DNA of 29,769 bases, from contig JAFVZE010000062.1 of the NCBI GenBank assembly GCA_017508315.1, positions 1 to 29,769 on the forward strand. Reading direction: 5' to 3'. Position 1 is the first letter of the stretch, and each line of letters opens with the position of its first letter. Both the position numbers and the translations under genes were made by a program. Source of the stretch: Kiritimatiellia bacterium (GTDB lineage: Bacteria; Verrucomicrobiota; Kiritimatiellia; RFP12; UBA1067). The notes beneath the pieces are model-generated. The model ran no database searches and was not told the DNA's origin. It saw only the letters and a program-made list of their open reading frames with translations. This document shows positions 15,712 to 27,335 of this stretch, piece by piece.

Positions 15712-16877
15712 GAAAGTTTTTTTCCGCCGCCGCCGTTTTCGCGCTTTTCGTCTCCGCCGCCGCCGGGACGACGAACACCGGCGCGAAGGTGATCTGTGAA
15801 GACGGAATGTGTTATCTGGCGGAAGACGCCGCCGCTCCGTCCGCGGTGGATGCCGTGTCCGTCAAACCCTCGCGTCTGGCGCACGGCTGCATGAAAGAGC
15901 GCGAGTTTCTCGATTTCCTTTCCGGCGGCGGTTCGGCTTTGCCGGTCGATTTTTCGTCGATGGGACCGGTGCTGGCCGTTCTCGCGGTGTTGCTCGGCGG
16001 GCTTGCCATGAATCTCACGCCGTGCGTTCTGCCGATGGTTCCGGTGACCTTGATGATAATCGGCAGATCGGCGCGGCGCGGCGCGATGTATGCGGCGGGG
16101 ATGACCATGGCCTACGGCTCGCTTGGGCTGGCGGCGGCGTTCGGAGGGGTGGCGTTCGGCGTCATCCAGTCGAGCCCGTGGTTCAATCTGTCCGTTTCGC
16201 TCGTGTTTCTTGCATTGTCGCTGGCGCTCGGCGGGGTGATGCACATTGATTTCTCCAGACATCGCGGCGTTTTCGCCTCCGCGCGCGGATTTGGCGATGC
16301 GTACGCGTTCCTGACGGGGGCGGTGTCGGCGGTTCTGGCGGGCGCCTGCGTGGCGCCGGTGCTTATCGCCGTGTTGCTCTTCACCGCCGATCTCTACGCC
16401 AAAGGCGATTCCTTTGCGCTCGCTCTGCCGTTCGTGATGGGGCTGGGGATGGCGCTGCCATGGCCGTTCGCCGGCGCGGGAATGAAGGTGCTGCCGAAAC
16501 CGGGAGCGTGGATGAAGTGGGTGAACCGGATTTTCGCGGTGATCGTTTTCGCTTTTGCCTTGTGGTACGCCCGTTTGTCGTATATCGGTTTTACGGCCTC
16601 TCCGGTGCGGTCGCAGGAGGTTGAGAACGGTGCGATCGCCATGACTTGCGACAATTTCAGCCTCGAAGGACTTAAGCCTCCGGTACTCGTCGACTGCTGG
16701 GCGAGCTGGTGCAAGAACTGTTCGGCGATGGACGAGGTTCTGTCCCGGTCGAAAGTCAGGGAGCGGCTGCGGAAATTCACGTTTATCAAGCTTCAGGCCG
16801 AAGATATGTCAAAACTTCTGAAACTGCCCGGATTCGAAAACGTTAAGGGATTGCCGGCGTTCGCGATTTTCGAATGA
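15708..16877 (+). CDS. dsbD: DsbD/ScsB-like thiol:disulfide interchange protein
   Basis: The ATG at 15708 lies 4 bases inside the previous gene and follows AAAGGAGG; the longer upstream frame is a shadow. The 389-residue product has a signal peptide (MRKFFSAAAVFALFVSAAAG), a short periplasmic stretch with C30, C35 and C61, and a CcdA/DsbD-type membrane domain with the redox cysteines C106 (LTPCVLPM) and C214 (GACVAPV). A thioredoxin-like domain with WASWCKNC (C335, C338) ends the protein. It should carry electrons from cytoplasmic thioredoxin to the periplasm. The N-terminal immunoglobulin-like domain of classical DsbD (565 residues in E. coli) is missing; only about 80 residues with the three cysteines stand in its place. 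The C-terminal domain is also slightly short. Confidence 0.88.
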   Translation: MRKFFSAAAVFALFVSAAAGTTNTGAKVICEDGMCYLAEDAAAPSAVDAVSVKPSRLAHGCMKEREFLDFLSGGGSALPVDFSSMGPVLAVLAVLLGGLAMNLTPCVLPMVPVTLMIIGRSARRGAMYAAGMTMAYGSLGLAAAFGGVAFGVIQSSPWFNLSVSLVFLALSLALGGVMHIDFSRHRGVFASARGFGDAYAFLTGAVSAVLAGACVAPVLIAVLLFTADLYAKGDSFALALPFVMGLGMALPWPFAGAGMKVLPKPGAWMKWVNRIFAVIVFAFALWYARLSYIGFTASPVRSQEVENGAIAMTCDNFSLEGLKPPVLVDCWASWCKNCSAMDEVLSRSKVRERLRKFTFIKLQAEDMSKLLKLPGFENVKGLPAFAIFE

Positions 16878-16928
16878 CGAGACGGTCGCGCGGGGGCGAG
16901 TGAAAAACGAAAGGCCTTGGAAAGGGGC

Positions 16929-16957
16929 TTGCGGAAAACGGCATTATTTGAGATAAT
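16929..16957 (+). promoter_or_regulatory. Promoter of fusA
   Basis: TTGCGG (16929-16934), 17 bases, then GATAAT (16952-16957) preceded by the extended TG (16949-16950). Predicted initiation near 16964 gives a leader of about 49 bases. Confidence 0.6.
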
Positions 16958-16970
16958 ATCCAACCATCAT

Positions 16971-16987
16971 GCACCTATTGTGGGTGC
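16971..16987 (+). promoter_or_regulatory. Hairpin in the fusA leader
   Basis: GCACC (16971-16975) pairs with GGTGC (16983-16987), and an inner T-G wobble and A-T pair leave a TTG loop. It lies between the predicted start of transcription and the ribosome binding site (GAGGAG, 16998-17003). It could influence message stability or translation. Confidence 0.35.
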
Positions 16988-17012
16988 GTAAAGCATTGAG
17001 GAGCAGACAAAA

Positions 17013-19115
17013 ATGGCAAAGCGTGACATTCCGCTCGAGCGGGTTCGTAACTTCGGCATCATGGCGCACATCGACGGCGGCAAGACGACGACGTCGGAGC
17101 GTATTCTCTATTATTCCGGCAAAAACTACAAGATCGGCGAAGTGCACGACGGTGCCGCGACGATGGACTTCATGGCTCAGGAACAGGAGCGCGGCATCAC
17201 GATCCAGTCCGCCGCGACCTGCGTTCAGTGGGGCGATTTCCGCCTTTCGCTCATCGATACCCCAGGACACGTGGACTTCACCGCCGAAGTCGAACGCTCG
17301 CTACGTGTTCTTGACGGTGCGGTCGCCCTCTACTGCGCCGTCGGAGGCGTTCAGCCCCAGTCCGAGCAGGTCTGGCGCCAGAGCGAGAAGTACAAGGTTC
17401 CGAAGATCGCGTTCGTCAACAAGATGGACCGCGTCGGCGCGAATTTCTACAGCGTCATGGAGCAGATGAAGAGCCAGCTCGGCGCGAACCCCGTTCCGAT
17501 GGTGATCCCGATCGGCGCGGCCGAGACGTTCGACGGCGTCATCGACCTCATCAAAATGAAGGCTCTCTACTTCGATATGAAGAGCCTCGGCAAGACGGTT
17601 ATCGAGAAGGACATCCCCGAGGAATATCTCGAGAAGGCCAAGGAGTACCGCCAGAAGATGGTCGAATCCGCAGCCGAGCAGGACGATGCCCTGATGGAGA
17701 AGTTCTTCGGCGGTGAAGAGCTCACCAACGAAGAAATCAAGGTCGCCATCCGCAAGGGATGCCTTTCGCGCTCCATCACGCCCGCGTTCTGCGGCACCGC
17801 GTTCAAGGACAAGGGCATCCAGCCTCTGCTCGACGCCGTCTGCGACTACCTGCCTTCGCCGCTCGACACGGGCGCCGCGGTCAGTCAGGACAATCCCGAC
17901 GAAAAGCGCGAGGTTTCCGACGACGAGCCTTTCTGCGGTCTCGCGTTCAAGATCATGAACGATCCGCGCTCCGGCGGCAAGATCACCTTCGTTCGCGTCT
18001 ATTCGGGCACGATGAAGCTCGGCGCCGAAATGCTCGACTCCACGATCAACAAGGAACAGCGCATCTCGCGTCTTTTCCGCATGCACGCCAGCAAGCAGGA
18101 GCCTCTCGACGAGGCGCGCGCCGGCGACATCGTCGCCTGCGTCGGTCTCACCGAGACGCGCACGGGCGACACGCTCTGCGATCCCGAGCACCCGATCACG
18201 CTCGAGTCCATCGACTTCCCGGCCCCCGTCATCTCGGTCGCCGTCAAGCCGAAGAGCCGCGGCGACAACGAAAAGCTCGGCACCGCTCTCCACGCGCTCG
18301 CGATGGAAGACCCGACCTTCGTCGTCAGCTACGACCAGGAGACTTCCGAGACGATCATCGCCGGTATGGGCGAGCTTTATCTCGAAGTCATCGTCGACCG
18401 TCTGAAGCGCGAATTCAACGTCGATTGCGACGTCGGCGCTCCGCAGGTCGCCTACCGCGAAACCATCACCGCTTCGGTCGAGAACGAGTACAAGCACGTC
18501 AAGCAGTCCGGCGGCCGCGGTCAGTACGCTCACGTCTGTCTGCGCATCGAGCCGCAGGAGCCCGGCAAGGGCTTCGAGTTCGTCAACGAGATCAAGGGCG
18601 GCGTCATCCCCACCGAATACATCCCGGCGGTCGAAAAGGGCGTCAAGAAGGCGCTCGAGTCCGGTCCGCTCGCGGGCTTCCCGGTCGTGGACGTCAAGGT
18701 GACCGTGTTCTTCGGATCCTACCATGACGTCGACTCGAACGAATTCGCGTTCATCGAGTGCTCGCGCCAGTGCTTCAAGCAGGCGTTCCTCAAGGCGAAG
18801 CCCCAGCTTCTCGAGCCGATGATGGATGTCGAAGTCGTCGTTCCCGAGCAGTACATGGGTGCCGCGAACGGCTCGATCAACCAGCGCCGCGGCCGTATCG
18901 AAGGCATGGAGGACCGCGCCGGCGTCAAGCTTCTCAAAGCGACAGTCCCGCTCGGTGAAATGTTCGGTTATTCGAACTCCATCCGTACGGTCACCCAGGG
19001 TCGCGGTTCGTTCACGATGATCTTCAAGCAGTACGAGGCCGTTCCCTCGTCCATCGCCAAGGCGGTCATCGAAAAGCGCATCAAGGAGGGCAAGGTCCGT
19101 CCTTCCGCCGACTGA
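17013..19115 (+). CDS. fusA: Translation elongation factor G
   Basis: This 700-residue protein is full length for EF-G, the GTPase that moves tRNA and mRNA through the ribosome and helps RRF recycle it. GTPase motifs are visible: the P-loop AHIDGGKTTT (18-27; most family members have AHIDAGKTTT), GITIQSAATC in switch I, DTPGHVDF, and NKMD for guanine recognition. Later domains follow in order, including GGRGQYAHV of domain IV and the C-terminal domain V (EPMMDVEVVVPEQYMG). It is transcribed alone from its own promoter and ends in a hairpin, away from the usual rpsL-rpsG-fusA-tuf string. GGAG lies about 10 bases upstream of the ATG. Confidence 0.97.
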   Translation: MAKRDIPLERVRNFGIMAHIDGGKTTTSERILYYSGKNYKIGEVHDGAATMDFMAQEQERGITIQSAATCVQWGDFRLSLIDTPGHVDFTAEVERSLRVLDGAVALYCAVGGVQPQSEQVWRQSEKYKVPKIAFVNKMDRVGANFYSVMEQMKSQLGANPVPMVIPIGAAETFDGVIDLIKMKALYFDMKSLGKTVIEKDIPEEYLEKAKEYRQKMVESAAEQDDALMEKFFGGEELTNEEIKVAIRKGCLSRSITPAFCGTAFKDKGIQPLLDAVCDYLPSPLDTGAAVSQDNPDEKREVSDDEPFCGLAFKIMNDPRSGGKITFVRVYSGTMKLGAEMLDSTINKEQRISRLFRMHASKQEPLDEARAGDIVACVGLTETRTGDTLCDPEHPITLESIDFPAPVISVAVKPKSRGDNEKLGTALHALAMEDPTFVVSYDQETSETIIAGMGELYLEVIVDRLKREFNVDCDVGAPQVAYRETITASVENEYKHVKQSGGRGQYAHVCLRIEPQEPGKGFEFVNEIKGGVIPTEYIPAVEKGVKKALESGPLAGFPVVDVKVTVFFGSYHDVDSNEFAFIECSRQCFKQAFLKAKPQLLEPMMDVEVVVPEQYMGAANGSINQRRGRIEGMEDRAGVKLLKATVPLGEMFGYSNSIRTVTQGRGSFTMIFKQYEAVPSSIAKAVIEKRIKEGKVRPSAD

Positions 19116-19142
19116 CAGGTCGTCTGATGGCTGAAATACCAG

Positions 19143-19178
19143 ACAGGAAAGCGCTGCAGAAATGCGGCGCTTTCCTGT
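19143..19178 (+). terminator. Strong hairpin after fusA
   Basis: ACAGGAAAGCGC (19143-19154) pairs perfectly with GCGCTTTCCTGT (19167-19178), and an inner T-G pair and GCA/TGC close a GAAA tetraloop (19159-19162). The stem is about 16 bp. The following bases GTTAAAAC contain little T-run, so termination is likely but not classical. Confidence 0.65.
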
Positions 19179-19212
19179 GTTAAAACAATGCAAGTTACAG
19201 TCCGGCCGATTA

Positions 19213-19221
19213 TGGTATAAT
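19213..19221 (+). promoter_or_regulatory. Extended -10 promoter of thrS-epmA
   Basis: TG-G-TATAAT (19213-19221) is a perfect extended -10. A 4/6 -35 candidate, GTTACA (19194-19199), sits 16 bases upstream. The thrS ribosome binding site AAGGAG follows at 19241-19246. Confidence 0.7.
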
Positions 19222-19250
19222 AGGCGGAAAGTTTTTCCTGAAGGAGCAGT

Positions 19251-21002
<1,752 letters not shown>

Positions 21003-21003
21003 T

Positions 21004-21897
21004 TTGCCGGCGGACACAGAAACTCTTGTCCGCCGCGCCGGGATAATAAAGGCGATACGCTCCCACTTCGACGATCTCGGTTTCGTCGAGGTGGAGACGG
21101 CGGTCAGAATCGCCGCTCCTGCGCCGGAAGAACATATCGACTGTCCGGTCGTTTCGGCGTTCCCGCCTGCGGGAACGCCGCTCACCTATCTGCGCGCCTC
21201 GCCGGAACTGCAGATGAAGAAACTCTTGGCGGCGGGAATGGAGAGGATATATCAGATCGGGCCGTGTTTCCGCGAAGGGGAGAACGGTTCGCGCCACAAC
21301 GCCGAGTTCACGATGCTGGAGTGGTACCGCAGGGGCGCGGATTACCGCGACATAATGCGCGACACGGTGGAACTCTTGTCGGTTCTGACCGGTAAAGACG
21401 CTGAGGGCTTCGAGTATGCCGAACTCGGCGTGCGCGAAGCGTATCTCCGCTTCGCGCACTGGGATCCGTGGGAGGATTGGGACGGCGATCGCTTCGATTT
21501 CGATATGGCGACGAGGATCGAACCGGCGGTGAAAGAGTGCGGCGGTTTCGTGTTTCTCAAAGACTATCCGGTTCAGGCCGCTTCGCTCGCGAAACTGGGC
21601 GGCGACGGCGCGGAGGCGAAAGACCGTTTCGCGGAGCGCTGGGAATTGTACTGGGACGGAATCGAACTTGCCAACTGCTTTACCGAGCTGTGCGATCCGG
21701 TGGAGCAGCGCCGGCGTTTCGAGCGTTCGAAAGAGGTCCGCAGGACGCTTGGCGAGGCCGATTATCCGCTTGATTGCGGTTTTTTCGACTGTCTGGGGAA
21801 CATCGGTTCGGCCGCCGGAATCGCCCTTGGAATCGATCGTCTGGTGATGGCGCTTTTAAAAGCGGAAGAAATTTCGGCAGTACGCGCAATTATTTGA
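21004..21897 (+). CDS. epmA: EpmA-like lysyl-tRNA-synthetase paralog (EF-P lysine ligase)
   Basis: This 297-residue class II synthetase core has no anticodon-binding domain, which separates it from LysRS (about 500 residues) and matches EpmA/PoxA. EpmA attaches (R)-beta-lysine to a conserved lysine of elongation factor P. Motif 2 is FREGENGSRHNAEFTMLEWY (89-108). LYWDGIELANCFTELCDP and the C-terminal GIALGIDRLVMALL match the active-site and motif 3 regions. The start is a TTG only one base after the thrS stop, implying coupled translation; no better start is seen nearby. EF-P and EpmB are not in the window. The rpoD promoter overlaps its stop codon. Confidence 0.85.
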   Translation: MPADTETLVRRAGIIKAIRSHFDDLGFVEVETAVRIAAPAPEEHIDCPVVSAFPPAGTPLTYLRASPELQMKKLLAAGMERIYQIGPCFREGENGSRHNAEFTMLEWYRRGADYRDIMRDTVELLSVLTGKDAEGFEYAELGVREAYLRFAHWDPWEDWDGDRFDFDMATRIEPAVKECGGFVFLKDYPVQAASLAKLGGDGAEAKDRFAERWELYWDGIELANCFTELCDPVEQRRRFERSKEVRRTLGEADYPLDCGFFDCLGNIGSAAGIALGIDRLVMALLKAEEISAVRAII

Positions 21898-21903
21898 TAT
21901 AAT
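21895..21903 (+). promoter_or_regulatory. Extended -10 promoter of rpoD, overlapping the epmA stop codon
   Basis: TGATATAAT (21895-21903) is a perfect extended -10 whose TGA is also the stop codon of epmA. A 4/6 -35, TCGGCA, lies at 21874-21879. A second candidate, TTGACA (21915-21920), 18 bases, then TGTATA (21939-21944), would start too close to the ATG to leave the ribosome binding site GGAGAG (21947-21952) in the message, so the first is preferred. Confidence 0.7.
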
Positions 21904-21955
21904 ATGTCAAAGCATTGACAAAATGCCAGTGCTCGTATTGTATACCGGAGAGACT

Positions 21956-23914
<1,959 letters not shown>

Positions 23915-23943
23915 GAAAAAGAGAGAAGCAAGGAGAAAAAAAG

Positions 23944-24420
23944 ATGCAATGCATAAATGAAGTCATAGGGCTTTTCAACGGCCCCAGTTGCTGTCCCGCC
24001 GTGAGTCTTGCGGTCGCCGCGTTCGTCGCCGGAGCGGTTTTCGCGTTCGTGCTGCGCCTGCTCGTGCACCCGTGCAAGTGCAGAAAGAACGGCAAGGGCG
24101 GCTGCCGTCAGTCGCGCAGGGAGGACCGTCCTTTCGAGAAGCGCAAGCCGCACCCGGCTCCGGCCGACGGTTCCGTCGAGATATACGTCGGCAACCTGAG
24201 CTACGACATGACCGAGGAGCAGTTGCGCAGGGAATTCGAAGCGTACGGAACGGTCAATTCCGCAAGGCTCATCACCAACCGCTACAACGGCAAGTCCAAG
24301 GGATTCGGATTTGTGCAGATGCCCAACCGCGAAGAAGCGGAGAAGGCCTGTGCCGAGCTTAACGACAAGGATATAATGGGTCGCAGAATGAAGTGCAACG
24401 AGGCGAAGAACCTCATCTGA
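23944..24420 (+). CDS. Membrane-anchored RRM RNA-binding protein
   Basis: This 158-residue protein has an N-terminal membrane segment (about 18-42, PAVSLAVAAFVAGAVFAFVL). A basic, Cys-containing juxtamembrane stretch follows (C44, C46, C54; many Lys/Arg), then a complete RNA recognition motif (about 78-155). RNP2 is IYVGNL (80-85) and RNP1 is KGFGFVQM (119-126), carrying the aromatic residues that stack on RNA bases. Positive residues after the hydrophobic segment place the RRM in the cytoplasm. Bacterial RRM proteins are usually small and soluble, so the anchor is unusual. The ATG at 23944 has AAGGAG 9 bases upstream, supporting this start. It lies 29 bases after rpoD, possibly co-transcribed. 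Confidence 0.88.
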   Translation: MQCINEVIGLFNGPSCCPAVSLAVAAFVAGAVFAFVLRLLVHPCKCRKNGKGGCRQSRREDRPFEKRKPHPAPADGSVEIYVGNLSYDMTEEQLRREFEAYGTVNSARLITNRYNGKSKGFGFVQMPNREEAEKACAELNDKDIMGRRMKCNEAKNLI

Positions 24421-24441
24421 ACTCCGTTGAAAGGCGTTGTC

Positions 24442-24999
24442 ATGGCAAAGGCATTGGTTCCGCTTGCGGAAGGATTCGAAGATCTCGAGGCTGTGGCCGT
24501 TATCGATGTTCTGCGCCGCGGAGGTGTGGAGGTGACGGTTGCGTCGGTCCATGACGGACTGGCCGTTAAAAGCGCTCACGGCATTGAAATGAAAGCCGAT
24601 GCGCTTTTCTCCGAAGTCGGACAGGAAGCGTATGATGCCATCGTCCTGCCCGGCGGAGGATTGGGAACCGAAAACCTCAAGGCCTGCGAAGAACTTTCCG
24701 AGCGTCTCCGCCGTCAGCGTGACGAGGGAGGGTTGCTGTGCGCGATCTGCGCGGCACCTACCGTGCTTGAAGCCGCCGGAGCGCTCAAGGCAGGAGTTCA
24801 CGCGACCTGCTATCCAAGTTGCCAGATGGAGCTCGACCGTCCTTGGTCGCCGGCGGCGGTGGTCGCCGACAGCGGAGTAATCACCGGTCAGGGGCCGGGT
24901 TCGGCGCTGCTCTTCGCGCTGGTTGTCCTTCAGCATCTGTCCGGGGAGACGCTCGCCCAGCGCGTTGCCCGGGCGATGGTTTCAGACGTGCTTTCGTGA
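24442..24999 (+). CDS. DJ-1/PfpI family protein (YajL/ThiJ-like)
   Basis: This 185-residue protein has the DJ-1 superfamily fold signatures: PLAEGFEDLEAV with the conserved Glu13, VLPGGG (69-74), and the nucleophile elbow AICAAPT with Cys103, which corresponds to the reactive cysteine of DJ-1 and YajL. Relatives act as redox-sensitive chaperones or glyoxalase-like/deglycase enzymes; the exact activity cannot be read from sequence. The ATG at 24442 has AAAGG 7 bases before it and is preferred to a TTG at 24427. The stop overlaps the start of the transporter fusion (TGATG), tying this gene to the uptake cluster. Confidence 0.88.
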   Translation: MAKALVPLAEGFEDLEAVAVIDVLRRGGVEVTVASVHDGLAVKSAHGIEMKADALFSEVGQEAYDAIVLPGGGLGTENLKACEELSERLRRQRDEGGLLCAICAAPTVLEAAGALKAGVHATCYPSCQMELDRPWSPAAVVADSGVITGQGPGSALLFALVVLQHLSGETLAQRVARAMVSDVLS

Positions 25000-27320
25000 T
25001 GCGTTTTTTCGCGTTAGCGCTGCTTGTAACGCCGATGCTGGCTTCCGCCAAAACGGAAGTCAGTTTTCTTTTTTCGTACGATCCAGACCATCCGGAAAGA
25101 CCGGAAACGCGCAGGATTCTCGATCTTGCCGGAGATGACGGCGGAATTTCGCCGGTAAAGTGGGGCGGACTTTCGCTTCCGGGGGCCGGCGGACGCTCGA
25201 CGATGATGCTTGCGCTCGCCGGCGGAACCGCTCCCGACATCTACAAGGCGTGGTTCCATATTCTCAGACATGACGTTTCGCAGGGATTCGTCTATCCGCT
25301 TGACGAATGGCTCGGGGATGCCGCCGCCGCGGCCGGAAACGGCGATCTTTGGGATCGTGTACGCTGCCACGGCGGGCATGTCTGGGCGCTGCCGATGCCG
25401 TCGATTTCGTATTACGGGATAGTCTACCGCAAGGATATCGTGCGTTCTGCCGGACTCGATCCGTGTTCGCCGCCGCGGACCTGGTCGGAATTCCGTGACT
25501 GGTGCGTGAAGCTGACGGTACCGGGACGGAGGGCTTTCGCCGTTGAAAACCGCCCCTGGGGGTTTTTACCGTGGGTGCAGGCGGCCGGCGGCGATGTCAT
25601 CGACCCGGATAAGAACCGCGCGACCTTCGACAGCGAGGCCTGTCTGAAAGCGGCTGGTTTTCTGCAGGAGCTTTTGCGTCTGGAAGTGGTGCGGGGAATG
25701 CCGGTTCTGACCGTGGCCGACGATCTCGGTCGGCTTTTCGTAAGCGGAGAGATCGTGGCGGTTTTCGGCGGAGAGGACCTCGTTCTCAGGCTTACGGAAG
25801 TGCTGTCGTTTCCGTCCGAGCATATCGGGATCATGCCGTTTCCCGCCGCCGACGAGACGCTGCCGAGGGTTCTGCAGGTGCATCGCCATTTCTACGCAAT
25901 GAGCGAATCGGTCGCGCGGCGGACGAAAAAGGAGCGCGACGCGGTATTCAAATGCCTTTCGACTCTCGCATCTCCGGAAATCGCCGACGAGGAGATACGC
26001 CGCAATGTCGCCGAGGGGCGTGCGATGTGGTGCAAGCCGAAGGATCTCGTGCGACTCGGTTTTGCGGCGGAAGCGGCATCGTTGCCGCCCGAAGTGCAAA
26101 CGATGTACTCCGAACTGGAAACGGGGCGGATCAAGGCGGTGACGGAACCGTGGATCGGTTTCTGGCAGGGGGTCAGCGACATAGTCCAGCGAAAATTCCT
26201 GGGTGTTCTTCTGAGCGGGGCGGGAAAGGATTTCGATTACGCTTGCGCGCTTCGCGAGATAAATTCGGAGGCGAACGGCGGTTTGATGTTCAAGGCCGAT
26301 TCCGCCAGAATCGAAAAGGCGCGGCCTTACGCCCGGGTGATCGTCGGGGCTGTCTCGACGGCGTTGCTCTTCTGTGCTTGGATCGCGTTCACCGGCCGCA
26401 GATGTTCGCCGGCGCTCGCCGCCGGAGGCGGAGGAAGCGGCATTCCGCACAGAATCCGTCCCTGGCTTTTTCTCGCTCCGGCGGTTTTGAGTATAGCCGT
26501 GTGGAGCTATTATCCGCTTGTCAGAGGAGCGGTGATGGCCTTTCAGGACTATCGCATCGTCGGCGGCGCAAATTGGACGGGGCTCGACAATTTTATCTCA
26601 GTCGCCATTGATCCTTCATTCTGGAAGGCGTGGCTGCGGACGCTTGAATATGTCGTCATAACGCTGCTCATCGGGTTTGTCGTTCCGGTCGTGCTGGCGA
26701 TTATGCTCTGTGAAATTCCGCGCGGCAAGGTGTTTTTCCGCTTTCTTTACTTTCTTCCGCATCTTACGAGCGCGCTGGTGGTGACGCTTTTGTGGAAGCT
26801 CATGTTCGATCCCACCGAAAACGGAATTCTCAACCAGATTCTCGCCTCGCTCGGGATTGGTCGCAAGCTGTGGCTGCAGGATCCTTCGTGGGCGATGCTC
26901 TGCTGCATTCTGCCGGGGGTGTGGGCCGGGGCGGGCATGGCCTCGCTCATCTACATCGCCGCGCTCGGAAGTCTTCCGCAGGATTACTACGAGGCTGCGG
27001 CGATAGACGGCGCCGGCGTTTTCGCGCGGATGCGGCATGTGACTTTTCCGCAATTGGCACCGCTTATGGTCATCAATTTCGTGGGAGCCTTCATCGCGGC
27101 GTTTCAAGGCATGGGCTCCATCTTCCTGCTTACGTTCGGCGGCCCCGGCGACGCCACGCAGGTGCTTTCGCTGCAGATATGGAAGGAAGCCTACAACAAT
27201 CTGCGCTTCTCGACAGCGACCACGATGGCGTGGTATCTCGGAGTCGCGCTGATCGGTTTCGCGTATCTACAGATACGTTTTCTGCGTAGAGTGGAATTCC
27301 GCCAGGCGGCGGTGAATTGA
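24999..27320 (+). CDS. Solute-binding protein fused to MalF-type ABC permease
   Basis: The 773-residue protein starts at the TGATG overlap with a signal peptide (MRFFALALLVTPMLASAKTE). Residues about 19-435 form an extracellular solute-binding domain of the sugar type (LALAGGTAPDIYKAW, IVYRKDIVRSAGLDP, LFVSGEIVAVFGG). A membrane helix (about 445-463) and a Gly-rich cytoplasmic linker (about 466-485) lead into a six-helix MalF-type permease (about 488-762). The EAA loop that contacts the ATPase is visible (EAAAIDGAGVFARMRHVTFPQLAP, 665-688). The binding protein is thus tethered to one permease half. The second permease and the ATPase are not next to it. The ligand is probably a sugar or oligosaccharide, by family. 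The frame upstream of 24999 is a shadow of the DJ-1 gene. Confidence 0.9.
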   Translation: MRFFALALLVTPMLASAKTEVSFLFSYDPDHPERPETRRILDLAGDDGGISPVKWGGLSLPGAGGRSTMMLALAGGTAPDIYKAWFHILRHDVSQGFVYPLDEWLGDAAAAAGNGDLWDRVRCHGGHVWALPMPSISYYGIVYRKDIVRSAGLDPCSPPRTWSEFRDWCVKLTVPGRRAFAVENRPWGFLPWVQAAGGDVIDPDKNRATFDSEACLKAAGFLQELLRLEVVRGMPVLTVADDLGRLFVSGEIVAVFGGEDLVLRLTEVLSFPSEHIGIMPFPAADETLPRVLQVHRHFYAMSESVARRTKKERDAVFKCLSTLASPEIADEEIRRNVAEGRAMWCKPKDLVRLGFAAEAASLPPEVQTMYSELETGRIKAVTEPWIGFWQGVSDIVQRKFLGVLLSGAGKDFDYACALREINSEANGGLMFKADSARIEKARPYARVIVGAVSTALLFCAWIAFTGRRCSPALAAGGGGSGIPHRIRPWLFLAPAVLSIAVWSYYPLVRGAVMAFQDYRIVGGANWTGLDNFISVAIDPSFWKAWLRTLEYVVITLLIGFVVPVVLAIMLCEIPRGKVFFRFLYFLPHLTSALVVTLLWKLMFDPTENGILNQILASLGIGRKLWLQDPSWAMLCCILPGVWAGAGMASLIYIAALGSLPQDYYEAAAIDGAGVFARMRHVTFPQLAPLMVINFVGAFIAAFQGMGSIFLLTFGGPGDATQVLSLQIWKEAYNNLRFSTATTMAWYLGVALIGFAYLQIRFLRRVEFRQAAVN

Positions 27321-27335
27321 GAAGGAAACAAGGCG

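Noticed and set aside
21004..21897. Lysyl-tRNA synthetase
   Set aside because: At 297 residues without an anticodon-binding domain, it fits the EpmA paralog instead.
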